A stretch of 36,296 nucleotides of DNA from Clostridia bacterium (GCA_026416815.1 JAOAEJ010000076.1:1-36296), one strand, 5' to 3'; positions 1 through 8,999 are shown, counted from the stretch's first letter. The notes: generated from the sequence alone by a model not told the origin. Numbers and translations are program-made.

Positions 1-139
1 AGCATAGTGCATAACTATGTTGAAAGTTGAGGGAGACAAGTAAGTTTGGTTGATGGAAAGCCGTATGCGGTGAAAGTCGCACGTACGGTTTGGAGTGGGG
101 GAAAACTAGGAGAGTAATCAAATAGTTACCTATCACTAT
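1..139 (+). mobile_element. Group II intron, 3' end (domains V-VI)
   Basis: The stretch at 59-91 has the form of group II intron domain V: an AGC triad at 59-61, a GAAA-capped hairpin and closing complementary arms (GCCGTATGCGG pairing with the later CGTACGG side). A domain VI-like hairpin follows and the intron would end in CACTAT at 139, which fits the AY 3' end of bacterial group II introns. Immediately after 139 the reading frame of ssb begins in mid-protein, and position 139-141 would be a stop codon if the intron were read through. The 5' part, with any reverse transcriptase/maturase ORF, lies outside the window, so subclass and mobility cannot be judged. The exact 3' boundary is inferred from the frame. 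Confidence 0.85.
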
Positions 140-516
140 AATTAAGGTACACCAGCGGTAATAATACCGCAGTATGCAGTTTTACGCTTGCTGTGGATAG
201 GAAGTTTTCCAAAGCTGGTGAAGAGAAGCAGACGGACTTTATATCCATCGTAGCGTGGAGTAAACTAGCCGAATTCTGTGGAAAGTATTTCCAAAAAGGC
301 CGTCAAATTGCTATAGTGGGAAGAATACAAACAAGAACATGGGATGACAGCGAAGGAAAGAAGCACTATGTAACCGAAGTAGTTGCTGATGAAGCTTACT
401 TTGCAGACAGTAAAAGAGCTGATGCAGGACCAGCGTCAAAACCCGTGGGTGATTTTGGAAACAATCAGGCTGATGGATTTTATCCTTTAGATGATGATGA
501 TGAACTTCCGTTCTAA
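140..516 (+). CDS. ssb: Single-stranded DNA-binding protein SSB, 3' exon
   Basis: SSB coats single-stranded DNA during replication, recombination and repair and recruits partner proteins through its acidic C-terminal tip. From 142 the frame reads LRYTSGNNTAV and then the OB-fold core (FTLAVDRKF, FISIVAW, QIAIVGRIQTRTW). The protein ends in DDDDELPF, the canonical SSB interaction tail. The N-terminal part (about 30 residues in the family) is missing because a group II intron interrupts the gene; the split codon before LRY is probably g|aa (Glu), matching the usual ELRYT. The GTG at 193 lies inside the fold and is not a real start. rpsR follows 78 bases downstream, so this is the 3' part of the common rpsF-ssb-rpsR operon. 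Functional SSB would need intron splicing or another ssb copy. Confidence 0.93.
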
Positions 517-594
517 CCAATATATGTTTTGAGATTATTCCGAAAGTTGCATATATAAAAGATGGCTTTCATTAAGGTGAAAGGAGGGCTTGTT

Positions 595-882
595 ATGCCA
601 GGTGGAAAAAGAGAAAGAACCAACAGTAGAGATGGTTATGATAAAGGCGAAGGTAAAGGCATGAAAATGAGAAGAGCAAAGAAAAAAGTTTGCGGCTTCT
701 GCATAGATAAAGTTACTGATATAGATTACAAAGAAGTTGCCAAAGTTAGAAAATATGTTTCTGAAAGAGGTAAAATACTTCCAAGAAGGATATCCGGTAA
801 CTGTGCAAAACACCAACGTCAGTTGACAATAGCGATTAAGAGAGCAAGGCACGTTGCATTGCTTCCATATACAGCAGAATAG
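595..882 (+). CDS. rpsR: 30S ribosomal protein S18
   Basis: S18 is a small-subunit ribosomal protein that pairs with S6 on the platform of the 30S subunit. The 95-residue product has the family core ([13 protein letters not shown], then [21 protein letters not shown], then CAKHQRQL) and ends in [10 protein letters not shown]. The CxxC plus a later Cys fits the zinc-type form of S18. I chose the ATG at 595 because AAAGGAGGG sits at 580-587 with good spacing. The in-frame ATG at 562 would add 11 residues unlike the family and would bury the ribosome site inside the gene. It lies 78 bases after ssb in the conserved rpsF-ssb-rpsR order and is followed by a terminator. Confidence 0.96.
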   Translation: MPGGKRERTNSRDGYDKGEGKGMKMRRAKKKVCGFCIDKVTDIDYKEVAKVRKYVSERGKILPRRISGNCAKHQRQLTIAIKRARHVALLPYTAE

Positions 883-889
883 TAAAAAC

Positions 890-922
890 AGCCTGTAGAG
901 TAAAATCTATAGGCTATTTTTA
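890..922 (+). terminator. Rho-independent terminator after rpsR
   Basis: A 10-bp perfect stem (AGCCTGTAGA with TCTATAGGCT, loop GTAAAA) is followed by ATTTTTAT. It closes the ssb-rpsR operon. Confidence 0.88.
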
Positions 923-1106
923 TAAGCGGCATTTAGTATGTATTTATTTATATTATGATAACTAGTTTATATGGTTTTAATAAAAATATATAGGTTGGAA
1001 AAAGCCTCGATTAATGATAATATATAGTATTATAAAAATGGCAGTTAGCAATAAGAATAATACATTGTATATAAGTTGAATTTAAATATAGAGGAGGACT
1101 AAGGTC

Positions 1107-1742
1107 ATGTCTATACTACTCGAAATTTCCGAAGCCTTGCAAAAGGGTAATGCAAAAGCAGTATCGGAAAAAACCAAGGAAGCTTTAAATCAGGGTTTGG
1201 AGCCATATGCGGTTCTTACTGAAGGTCTTATAGCAGGTATGGGTATAATAGGGGTTAAATTTAAGAATGATGAGATTTATGTTCCTGAGGTTATGATGGC
1301 AGCTAAGGCGATGTATTCAGGGCTCGATATCTTAAAGCCCAGGCTTGCTGAGGAAGGTGTAAAGCCTATAGGTAAGGTTGTACTTGGAACAGTTAAGGGC
1401 GATCTGCACGATATAGGAAAAAATCTTGTAGGAATGATGATGATCGGTGCGGGCTTAGAGGTTATCGACCTTGGTAAAAATGTTTCTGCTGAGAAGTTTG
1501 TTAATGCTGTAGTTGAGCATAAACCGGCGATAGTAGCACTTTCAGCACTTCTGACCACTACCATGCCTGAACAGAAGAATGTCATAGAGGCTCTTAAGGA
1601 GGCTGGATTGAGAGAATCGGTGAAGGTTATGATCGGGGGTGCTCCGGTTACCGAAACATATGCAAATGAAATAGGAGCAGATGCTTACACACCTGATGCT
1701 GCTTCAGCTGCGCAAAAGGCAAAAGAGTTTATAGCTTCCTAA
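1107..1742 (+). CDS. Corrinoid (cobalamin-binding) methyltransferase protein
   Basis: This is a 211-residue two-domain corrinoid protein of the MtbC/MttC/MetH-like family, which carries a methyl group on cobalamin between a substrate methyltransferase and an acceptor. Residues 1-85 form the helical cap (with VKFKNDEIYVPEVMMAAKAM), and residues 90-210 form the Rossmann B12-binding domain. The lower-ligand motif DxHxxG is present in GDLHDIGKN, followed by the SALLTTTM and GGAPV segments typical of the fold. AGAGGAGGA precedes the ATG at good spacing. No substrate methyltransferase, uroporphyrinogen-decarboxylase-like protein or reductive activase lies next to it, so its substrate cannot be inferred. 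The 184 bases upstream (923-1106) are very AT-rich and I see no clear promoter in them. Confidence 0.9.
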   Translation: MSILLEISEALQKGNAKAVSEKTKEALNQGLEPYAVLTEGLIAGMGIIGVKFKNDEIYVPEVMMAAKAMYSGLDILKPRLAEEGVKPIGKVVLGTVKGDLHDIGKNLVGMMMIGAGLEVIDLGKNVSAEKFVNAVVEHKPAIVALSALLTTTMPEQKNVIEALKEAGLRESVKVMIGGAPVTETYANEIGADAYTPDAASAAQKAKEFIAS

Positions 1743-1794
1743 GATATATTAGGCTTGTGCTTATATAAAGCAAACAATCTATTATGAGGTGAAT

Positions 1795-2634
1795 ATGATT
1801 AAAATTGGTTATCTAGGCCCAAAAGGAACCTTTTCCCACGAGGCTATGCTAGAATATACAGCTGGGAAAGGATTATATAAGCATTATGATTACAGTTCAA
1901 TTCCTGACATGCTTTATAGTGTTCAGAAGGGTGAGATTGATGAGGCTATAGTGCCAATAGAAAATTCTCTAGAGGGTGCTGTAAATGCAACTATGGATAT
2001 GCTCGCAACTGAAATGGACCTAAAAATTAAAGCGGAAATAGTTATACCAATTAGGCAAAACCTTCTGGCAAAAAAAAATACTGTTTTTTCAAATATAAGA
2101 AATATATTGTCTCATCCACAGCCTATAGGCCAATGTAGGAACTATATAAACTCTAACTTTCCAAATGCAAGAGTAAAGGTTGTATATAGTACGGCAGGGG
2201 CGGCAGAAGAGGTTGCAAATGGCGGAGACGACTCCGCTGCCATAGGATCAATTACCGCAGCAGAAGTTTATGGATTGGAGGTTCTTGCAGCCAATATACA
2301 AGATGGTGACAAGAATTGTACTCGGTTTGTTATTATTTCAAAGGGAGATGCGAAAAAAACAGGTACAGACAAAACTTCTATTGTATTCTCTACGGAAAAT
2401 AAGCCTGGAAGCCTTTATCGGATTTTGGATATATTCAGTCTATGGGATATCAATATGACGAGAATTGAGTCAAGACCAGCTAAAAATCAGCTTGGACGAT
2501 ATATATTTTATATAGATATAAATGGTCATAAGGACGATGATGATGTGCAGGATGCGCTTACTATGGTAAAGAGAAAGACTTCATTTTTTAAATTTCTTGG
2601 ATCCTATCCTCAGTTCAATTGTGAGGTTCAATAG
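1795..2634 (+). CDS. pheA: Prephenate dehydratase
   Basis: It decarboxylates and dehydrates prephenate to phenylpyruvate, the committed step to phenylalanine. The product (279 residues, usual for a monofunctional enzyme without chorismate mutase) starts MIKIGYLGPKGTFSHEA, has the PIENSLEGAVNATMD substrate motif and the catalytic NCTRFVII motif near residue 180. A C-terminal ACT domain follows, with PGSLYRIL and the ESRP motif that binds phenylalanine, so feedback inhibition is expected. I chose ATG 1795, preceded by GAGGTGAAT, over GTG 1789, which would overlap that ribosome site. It lies 52 bases after the corrinoid gene, probably in the same transcript, though the two functions are unrelated. 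Confidence 0.95.
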   Translation: MIKIGYLGPKGTFSHEAMLEYTAGKGLYKHYDYSSIPDMLYSVQKGEIDEAIVPIENSLEGAVNATMDMLATEMDLKIKAEIVIPIRQNLLAKKNTVFSNIRNILSHPQPIGQCRNYINSNFPNARVKVVYSTAGAAEEVANGGDDSAAIGSITAAEVYGLEVLAANIQDGDKNCTRFVIISKGDAKKTGTDKTSIVFSTENKPGSLYRILDIFSLWDINMTRIESRPAKNQLGRYIFYIDINGHKDDDDVQDALTMVKRKTSFFKFLGSYPQFNCEVQ

Positions 2635-2714
2635 GCATTTGGGGTTATATTATGTACTGCTAAGAAATTTTATTTGCTCCAGGTTCCAACTAGCACAATC
2701 TTTTTCTTGGGAAA

Positions 2715-2745
2715 TTGACCGTAGTTGGATTTTTAGTGATATAAT
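2715..2745 (+). promoter_or_regulatory. Candidate sigma-A promoter before the MazG-like gene
   Basis: TTGACC at 2715-2720 and TATAAT at 2740-2745 are separated by 19 bases, slightly longer than ideal. An inverted repeat (CCAACTA at 2686-2692, TAGTTGG at 2722-2728, then ATTTTT) overlaps it and could instead be a weak terminator for pheA. Confidence 0.5.
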
Positions 2746-2870
2746 ATATACTGCCTTTTCGTGACGCTTATGGTGTTAAATATTATAGTATAAACTATAT
2801 GATTGTAAGCTTGTCCAAGGTATATACAGGCGTAGTATGGATTATAGAATGTAGATACTGGAGTGGTTAT

Positions 2871-3212
2871 ATGGGCTTGTTTGATAAAGAGATTGATATT
2901 ACCAGAAATATAAAAATTATAGAATGGCTTAAGAGTGAGCTGCTGACAGACCTAGCCAACCTTTTTAAGGTACTCGTTAACGGGATGAAGGAAGAAGTTC
3001 ATGATGCCATATCTGATACACTTTCAAATATTATTTTGATAAGTTATTTATTGGGGAGACGGCTCGGAATTAGTTATAACTCTATTGAAATAAAGGTAGA
3101 AAACAAGATTAAATTAGGGTTGATAGAAAATCACGATGTAGAAAAGTATTATGGTGATTTATCCGAACTGGCAAAACACTTGAATAGTTCCAGGATAAAA
3201 GTGAAGAACTGA
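2871..3212 (+). CDS. MazG-like family protein
   Basis: This 113-residue, mostly helical protein resembles the small MazG-like family of clostridia, whose relatives hydrolyse nucleoside triphosphates. The segment EEVHDAISDTLSNIILISYLLGR (about residues 43-65) has the acidic E..D pattern that binds metal in the all-alpha NTP pyrophosphatase fold, but only part of the full MazG motif is visible, so enzymatic activity is uncertain. I chose ATG 2871 (MGLFDKEID) because GGAGTGGT precedes it; the frame is open back to 2799 but that extension has no ribosome site. It lies 118 bases ahead of gdpP. Confidence 0.6.
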   Translation: MGLFDKEIDITRNIKIIEWLKSELLTDLANLFKVLVNGMKEEVHDAISDTLSNIILISYLLGRRLGISYNSIEIKVENKIKLGLIENHDVEKYYGDLSELAKHLNSSRIKVKN

Positions 3213-3330
3213 TTTCCTATTCCTAATAGCCCTATTACATACTTTGACAGTTGTATAAACTGTTAAAACATTGTTTTGCGATAAGATATTTGATTCAAAA
3301 GTACTTCCACATGTTTTTGAGGGGAGAACA

Positions 3331-5340
3331 ATGGATAACAAAAAGTTTTCGGGTATTTTTATACCCCGTGCAAGCCTTTATTTATGGATTATATTTATAC
3401 TGCTGATTATTATCAGCACATTAAAATTTTGGTATGCGGCTATACCCGGTTACGCCGTATTGATTTTTTTAGTATACTATAACTTTAAGTCAAACCACAT
3501 AAGACGCAAGGAAATAACAAAGTACATTGAAAACCTTACATTTAATATAGATACAGCTACAAAGGACACTTTATTAAATTTCCCAATGCCTTTGGTAGTT
3601 ATAGAACTGGACGGAACTATTGTATGGTATAACTCATATTTCAGGCGTATATTTGATGGGGAAGATCTCTTGGAAAAAACTATAAACTCTTTTGCTGAGG
3701 AGCTTCATCCCGATAAACTTGTGGACGAAATGCCTAATATCTCTAGGGATATTATTATTAACGGGAGGCATTACTCGGTTCTTGGCAACTTTGTTAAAAC
3801 TGATGAAAAGTCTGAAGCAGCAAGTTATATACTTATGCTTTATTTTATTGATAACACTGAACTGGTAGAGACTAAGAAAAGGTATGACGATGAGAAAACT
3901 GCTATAGGTCTTTTCGTCATAGATAATTATGATGAGTTAACACAGAGTATGGAGGACGCAAAACGTCCGCAGATGATGGCTGAAATCGAAAAGAAGATCA
4001 TTCAGTGGATGGGTATGACCGGAGGTATAATTAAGAAGTTTGAGAGAGACAAATACCTGTTTGTATTTGAACTTAAATATCTAAGAGAGTTTGAAGAAAA
4101 AAAGTTTGAGATACTCGATACAATCAAAGAAATTAATATAGGCAATAAAATACCGGTTACTTTAAGCTTAGGTTTTGGGATAAACGGTAAGTCAATAGTA
4201 GAAAACTTTTATAATGCCGGAGCGTGTATAGATATAGCTTTAGGCAGGGGTGGAGACCACGTAGTTATCAAGGACGGTGACAACTTCAGGTTTTTTGGCG
4301 GAAAGACAAGGGAGCTTGAAAAGAGGACAAAGGTAAAGGCAAGAGTTATAGCTTATGCGCTCAGAGAGTTGATAGATCAGTCACCGGAAGTTATGATAAT
4401 GGGGCATGAGAACTGTGACATTGATTCGTTAGGCTCTGCTTTGGGGTTGTATAGGATTATTAAGAATCGTGGTAAGGTGGCTTATATAGTCTTAAACCAT
4501 TCAAATCCTACAATAGATAAGCTTATAAATAAACTTAGCAAGGTACATGATTACGATAACTTGTTTTTATCAAGGAATGAAGCTTTAGACAGGATAAGCA
4601 GAAAAACATTATTGATAGTTGTAGATACTCATAGACCGGGCTTTACAGACAGCCCTGAACTGCTGAGGCTTACCAACCAGATTGTTGTAATTGACCACCA
4701 CAGAAGAGGTGCAGATTTTATACAAGAAGCGGTACTTACTTATCAAGAGACCTATGCATCATCTACCTGTGAGCTTATCACCGAAATTTTGCAGTATGTA
4801 GAAGAGAAGGTTAAACTTCACCCGATAGAAGCAGAATCGCTTTATGCAGGAATAGTAGTTGATACCAAGAATTTTACCTTTAAAACCGGAGTCAGAACTT
4901 TTGAGGCTGCAGCATTTCTAAGGCGGCAAGGTGTTGATACGGTATCTGTAAAACAACTATTCCAGAATGACCTGCATACCTACGTTAATATATCAAATAT
5001 AGTAAAAGATGCGGAAATTATAAACGGCAATATTGCAATATCGGTATGTCCGTCCAACATAAAGAATATGCAGTTAATTGCTGCTCAAGCAGCAGACCAG
5101 TTACTGAGTCTTTCCGGACTGATTGCTGCATTTGTATTAAGCCATACAGGCAATGAGGTGATCATAAGCGGTAGATCACTAGGTGATATAAATGTCCAGA
5201 TGATACTGGAAAAGTTGGGCGGAGGTGGACACCTTACCATTGCCGGAGCCCAGATACAGGGTATTTCTGTAGATGAGGCAAAAGAGAAACTTAGGTGTGC
5301 TATAATTGAGTATATAGAAAGCCTAAATAAAGATGCTTAG
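3331..5340 (+). CDS. gdpP: Membrane c-di-AMP phosphodiesterase GdpP (DHH family)
   Basis: GdpP (YybT) hydrolyses cyclic di-AMP to pApA and so influences potassium transport and cell-wall homeostasis. The 669-residue product has the full architecture: two membrane helices within the first 60 residues, a PAS-like region (about 75-170), a degenerate GGDEF domain (about 175-330) lacking an intact GGDEF signature, then a DHH-DHHA1 phosphodiesterase. Metal-binding residues are visible: H359, D363 and D365 (HENCDID), DTH near 430, D455-H456-H457 (IDHHRRG), and GGGGH at 630-634. ATG 3331 is preceded by GAGGGGAGA; the open frame extends to 3271 but without a ribosome site. It is followed after 50 bases by rplI and then dnaB, an order common in Firmicutes. 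Confidence 0.95.
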   Translation: MDNKKFSGIFIPRASLYLWIIFILLIIISTLKFWYAAIPGYAVLIFLVYYNFKSNHIRRKEITKYIENLTFNIDTATKDTLLNFPMPLVVIELDGTIVWYNSYFRRIFDGEDLLEKTINSFAEELHPDKLVDEMPNISRDIIINGRHYSVLGNFVKTDEKSEAASYILMLYFIDNTELVETKKRYDDEKTAIGLFVIDNYDELTQSMEDAKRPQMMAEIEKKIIQWMGMTGGIIKKFERDKYLFVFELKYLREFEEKKFEILDTIKEINIGNKIPVTLSLGFGINGKSIVENFYNAGACIDIALGRGGDHVVIKDGDNFRFFGGKTRELEKRTKVKARVIAYALRELIDQSPEVMIMGHENCDIDSLGSALGLYRIIKNRGKVAYIVLNHSNPTIDKLINKLSKVHDYDNLFLSRNEALDRISRKTLLIVVDTHRPGFTDSPELLRLTNQIVVIDHHRRGADFIQEAVLTYQETYASSTCELITEILQYVEEKVKLHPIEAESLYAGIVVDTKNFTFKTGVRTFEAAAFLRRQGVDTVSVKQLFQNDLHTYVNISNIVKDAEIINGNIAISVCPSNIKNMQLIAAQAADQLLSLSGLIAAFVLSHTGNEVIISGRSLGDINVQMILEKLGGGGHLTIAGAQIQGISVDEAKEKLRCAIIEYIESLNKDA

Positions 5341-5390
5341 ATTAAAAAAATGGATTACAGCAGATATTCGTGTATAAAGGAGAGATTACT

Positions 5391-5837
5391 ATGAAGGTTA
5401 TACTTAAAGAGGATGTTAAAGGTCTAGGAAAGAAAGAAACTATGGTAGAAGTAAGCGACGGTTATGCAAGAAACTTTTTATTTCCCAAGGGTTTGGCTGT
5501 AGAAGCTAGTGCAACCAATGTAAATGTAATGAAAACTAAGAAAGAAGCTGAAAAGCAGAAAAAAGACAAAGAATTGGCTAATGCAAAGGCTCTTGCAGAG
5601 AAAATAAAAAGCCTGCAGGTAGTACTTAAGGTAAAAGCCGGTGAGAACGGGAAGCTTTTTGGATCTATAACCAGCAAGGATATTTCGGAAAAGCTTAAAA
5701 GCGATTTCAATATTGATATTGATAAAAAGAAGATTGTAATGCCTGATGCATTAAAGACTGTAGGCACTACCGAACTTGAAGTCAAAATCTACCCTGAGGT
5801 AAGTACAAAACTTACTGTAAAGATTGAACAGGCTTAA
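5391..5837 (+). CDS. rplI: 50S ribosomal protein L9
   Basis: L9 binds 23S rRNA at the base of the L1 stalk and helps maintain reading frame. The product is 148 residues, the usual length. The N-terminal RNA-binding domain (MKVILKEDVKGLGKKE, GYARNFLFPKGLA) is followed by a long lysine-rich connecting helix (about 45-80) and a C-terminal domain (GKLFGSITSKDI through to KIEQA). AAAGGAGAG precedes ATG 5391, which rules out the upstream in-frame ATG at 5370. It follows gdpP closely and probably shares its transcript. Confidence 0.97.
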   Translation: MKVILKEDVKGLGKKETMVEVSDGYARNFLFPKGLAVEASATNVNVMKTKKEAEKQKKDKELANAKALAEKIKSLQVVLKVKAGENGKLFGSITSKDISEKLKSDFNIDIDKKKIVMPDALKTVGTTELEVKIYPEVSTKLTVKIEQA

Positions 5838-6086
5838 ATTCGAGTAATCCACATGGTTGCCTGAATTTGTAAAATGTTATTGGGCAGGCACACAATGTAT
5901 CTATTGATGGAAATTGCATAATATCGACAGTTAAATTTGTACTGGGAAGTATTGAGCCACTGCAAGATATGTTCTATATAAGGATTATGAGGTATGAATC
6001 TGGAGTACTAGATTCAGGCCAGCAATTCTATGAGTTCTGATGTATGCAAGTTTCACATTTATTTAATTACAAGGAGTCAGCCTATT

Positions 6087-7424
6087 ATGGACATTGGTGT
6101 GTTAGGTAGGATACCACCTCAAAACATTGAAGCAGAACAGTCGGTTGTCGGTTCAATGCTTCTTGACAAAGAAGTCATACCTTCGATAACTGAGATTTTG
6201 AAAAGCGAGGATTTTTATAGGGAAGACCATAGGGAGATTTTTGAGGCAATTATTGACCTTTTCGATAAGGCTAAGCCTATTGACCTTATAACAGTGTCGG
6301 AGCAATTAAAGCTCAGGGGTACATTAGATAGCATAGGGGGATTGGAATACCTCACAAATATAGCTACTGCTGTGCCTACCACTGCAAATGCAAGGCACTA
6401 TGCAAAAATCGTTGAAGAGAAGGCCCTTTTAAGAAGGCTTATTAAGGCATCCTCTGATATTATAAATATGGGTTACGAGGCTGCTGATGAGGTTTCATAC
6501 ATACTTGATAAAGCTGAAAAAGGAATTTTTGATATACTCCAAAAAAGAAACACCCAAGGTTTTTCACCTATAAGAGACGTGTTGATAGACACATTCAACA
6601 GGTTAGAAGAGTTATACAACAGTAAGGGAAATATAACCGGTATACCTACCGGATTTATAGATCTTGACTATAAGACTTCAGGGCTTCAGAACTCGGATCT
6701 TATTTTGATAGCTGCCCGTCCTGCAATGGGTAAGACGGCATTTGTTCTTAATATTGCACAGTATGCAGCAGTACATGCCAAGGTCCCTGTTGCTATATTC
6801 AGTCTTGAGATGTCGAAGGACCAGTTGGTAAACAGGATGCTCTGCTGTGAATCTATGGTTGATAGTCAGAAAATGAGAACAGGGAAGCTGGAGGACTCCG
6901 ATTGGCAGAAGGTAGCGCGTGCGCTGGGACCTTTATCTGAAGCTCCTATATATATAGATGATACACCTGGGATATCCATTACCGAAATAAGGGCAAAATG
7001 CAGACGCCTTAAGCTTGAGAAAAATCTGGGCATGGTAGTCATAGACTACCTGCAGTTAATGCAGGGTAAGGGTAAAAACGAGAGCAGACAGCAAGAGGTA
7101 TCAGAAATATCAAGGTCATTGAAAATTTTAGCTAAGGAATTGAATATACCTGTATTAACTCTATCCCAGCTAAGCCGTGGTCCCGAAACCAGAACCGACC
7201 ACAGACCGATATTAAGCGATTTAAGGGAGTCGGGGGCCATAGAGCAGGATGCAGACATAGTAATGTTCCTCTATAGGGATGATTATTATAACCCTGATAC
7301 TGAAAAGAAGAACATAGCAGAGGCAATAATAGCCAAAAACAGACATGGTGCAACAGGCACTGTTGAACTGGTATGGTTAGGCCAGTATACTAAATTTGGA
7401 AACCTTGATAAATTTAGGACGTAG
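6087..7424 (+). CDS. dnaB: Replicative DNA helicase DnaB
   Basis: The hexameric helicase unwinds DNA at the replication fork and interacts with primase. The 445-residue product has the N-terminal primase-interacting domain (about 10-110, starting PPQNIEAEQSVVGSML), a linker, and the RecA-like ATPase. Walker A RPAMGKT is at 211-217, followed by the IFSLEMS segment, the Walker B-like MVVIDYLQLM, SQLSR and DLRESGAIEQDAD. ATG 6087 has AAGGAG at 6071-6076; the open frame upstream to 6030 adds residues unlike DnaB. The 249 bases between rplI and this gene hold only a short inverted repeat (GAATCT/AGATTC near 5996-6016) and no clear promoter. Confidence 0.96.
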   Translation: MDIGVLGRIPPQNIEAEQSVVGSMLLDKEVIPSITEILKSEDFYREDHREIFEAIIDLFDKAKPIDLITVSEQLKLRGTLDSIGGLEYLTNIATAVPTTANARHYAKIVEEKALLRRLIKASSDIINMGYEAADEVSYILDKAEKGIFDILQKRNTQGFSPIRDVLIDTFNRLEELYNSKGNITGIPTGFIDLDYKTSGLQNSDLILIAARPAMGKTAFVLNIAQYAAVHAKVPVAIFSLEMSKDQLVNRMLCCESMVDSQKMRTGKLEDSDWQKVARALGPLSEAPIYIDDTPGISITEIRAKCRRLKLEKNLGMVVIDYLQLMQGKGKNESRQQEVSEISRSLKILAKELNIPVLTLSQLSRGPETRTDHRPILSDLRESGAIEQDADIVMFLYRDDYYNPDTEKKNIAEAIIAKNRHGATGTVELVWLGQYTKFGNLDKFRT

Positions 7425-7580
7425 GTATATGAAGATAAAGGGCAAGTATTTAATCTATAAATATAACAGTATAGTTTTTAATAAATTAAGATAATAATAC
7501 ATAGTGAAAAGGGTTATTCAGGCAGAGACACTCGTAAATTTAAATAAATGGCAGGGTGTATGATGTTGATTGATTAGATT

Positions 7581-8999
7581 ATGATAGAAAAAGTATTGCA
7601 AACCGTTGAAAAATATAGCCTTATACAACGTGGTGAAAGTATTGTCGTAGGTTTGTCGGGCGGGCCGGATTCGGTATGCCTTCTTCATGTGCTGCATACT
7701 CTTACTAGTAGGCTTAATATAAAGCTTTATGCTGTGCATATAAACCATATGCTCAGGGGAGAAGAATCCCAGCTTGATGAGCAGTATGCCATAAACTTCT
7801 GTACTAGCTTGGGCATTCCTGTGTATACAATTAAAGTAGATATAAAAGCTCTTTCCAAGCAGGAAGGTATTTCCCTTGAAGAGGCAGGTAGAGAAGCGAG
7901 ATACAGCCAGTTTGACGTATACGCAAACAAGGTTGGAGCCACCAAGATAGCAGTAGCACACAATAAAAATGACCAGGTTGAAACTGTACTAATGCGTATC
8001 TTACGTGGGACAGGTATTGATGGTCTGAAAGGCATGGATTATAGAAGAGATAGGATAATAAGGCCATTGTTGGATATTGAGAGGGAGGATATTGAGATAT
8101 ATTGTGAGGGAAATTTTTTGAAGCCAAGAACTGATAGCTCAAACCTTCAAACTATCTACACAAGAAATAAAATACGGCTTGATTTGATTCCTTACATAAA
8201 CATGCTTTTTGAAACCGATATAACAGACAACATATTTAAAATGTCTTTATTGGCGAAAGATGATAGTGATTTTGTTGAGACGGCCTCGTTGGAGTTGTAT
8301 GATAAGTGCTTAGTAAATAAAAATAAGCATGAGGTACAATTAGACCTCCTGATACTGGAAAACTACCACCCGGCAGTAAAAAAGAGAATAGTACGCAAAG
8401 CCATAAGAGATTTAAAAGGTGATTTAAAAGGTGTTGAAAATGTACATATAGAGGATATAATTACATTGGGGACGAAGGGAAGAACAGGTAGTGAAATACA
8501 TTTACCTCATAAAATCCATGTAAGCAAGTCCTATAATACTTTAAAATTGTTTATATTTGTCAAAGAAAATTGCCCAGCAGTGAGTTACAACGAAAGTATA
8601 AATATTCCTGGAACAACCCGGTTACAGGCAAACGGTGCATTAATGGAAGCTTCTATACACAACAAATCGGACTTGGCTGGAATAAGCAGTAATGCCGGGC
8701 AGGGTTTGCTGGAGCAAATTTTTGATTATGACAAGCTGCAAGCGGGGATAAATATTAGAACACGGCAAAATGGAGATGTTTTCAAACCGTACAAATCAAA
8801 TGGTACGAAAAAATTAAAAGAGTACTTTATTGATAACAAAATTCCACGGAATGTCAGAGAGTCTATTCCCCTTGTGGTAATAGGGAATGAGATTGTTTGG
8901 ATTGTAGGCTACAAAATTAGTGATAAATTTAAGGTAACTGAAAATACTAAGTGTGTATTAAAGTTGAAATATTCAGATGGACACAAAGTGCTGCAATAA
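7581..8999 (+). CDS. tilS: tRNA(Ile)-lysidine synthetase
   Basis: TilS converts C34 of the AUA-reading tRNA-Ile to lysidine and is essential in most bacteria. The 472-residue product starts with the N-type ATP pyrophosphatase domain: P-loop SGGPDS at 26-31, HINHMLRGEES, and the later AHNKNDQVETVLMRILRGTG motif. A TilS substrate-binding domain and the C-terminal domain (IRTRQNGDVFKPYKSNGTKKLKEYF) follow. There is no strong ribosome site directly before ATG 7581. Instead AGGGTG precedes an ATG at 7560 that opens a five-codon frame ending at 7577, four bases before the tilS start, so translation may be coupled. hpt follows 35 bases downstream, as in many Firmicutes (tilS-hpt-ftsH). Confidence 0.95.
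   Translation: MIEKVLQTVEKYSLIQRGESIVVGLSGGPDSVCLLHVLHTLTSRLNIKLYAVHINHMLRGEESQLDEQYAINFCTSLGIPVYTIKVDIKALSKQEGISLEEAGREARYSQFDVYANKVGATKIAVAHNKNDQVETVLMRILRGTGIDGLKGMDYRRDRIIRPLLDIEREDIEIYCEGNFLKPRTDSSNLQTIYTRNKIRLDLIPYINMLFETDITDNIFKMSLLAKDDSDFVETASLELYDKCLVNKNKHEVQLDLLILENYHPAVKKRIVRKAIRDLKGDLKGVENVHIEDIITLGTKGRTGSEIHLPHKIHVSKSYNTLKLFIFVKENCPAVSYNESINIPGTTRLQANGALMEASIHNKSDLAGISSNAGQGLLEQIFDYDKLQAGINIRTRQNGDVFKPYKSNGTKKLKEYFIDNKIPRNVRESIPLVVIGNEIVWIVGYKISDKFKVTENTKCVLKLKYSDGHKVLQ

Noticed and set aside
193..516. GTG at 193 as the start of a complete short SSB gene
   Set aside because: The frame continues upstream with conserved SSB sequence to the intron boundary and there is no ribosome site before 193; the start would remove a strand of the OB fold.
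535..852. Minus-strand frame opposite rpsR
   Set aside because: It lies entirely within a conserved ribosomal protein gene and has no ribosome site or recognisable sequence.
2671..2733. CCAACTA/TAGTTGG as a confident terminator of pheA
   Set aside because: The loop is about 29 bases and the stem only seven, and it overlaps a promoter-like pair; kept only as a note.
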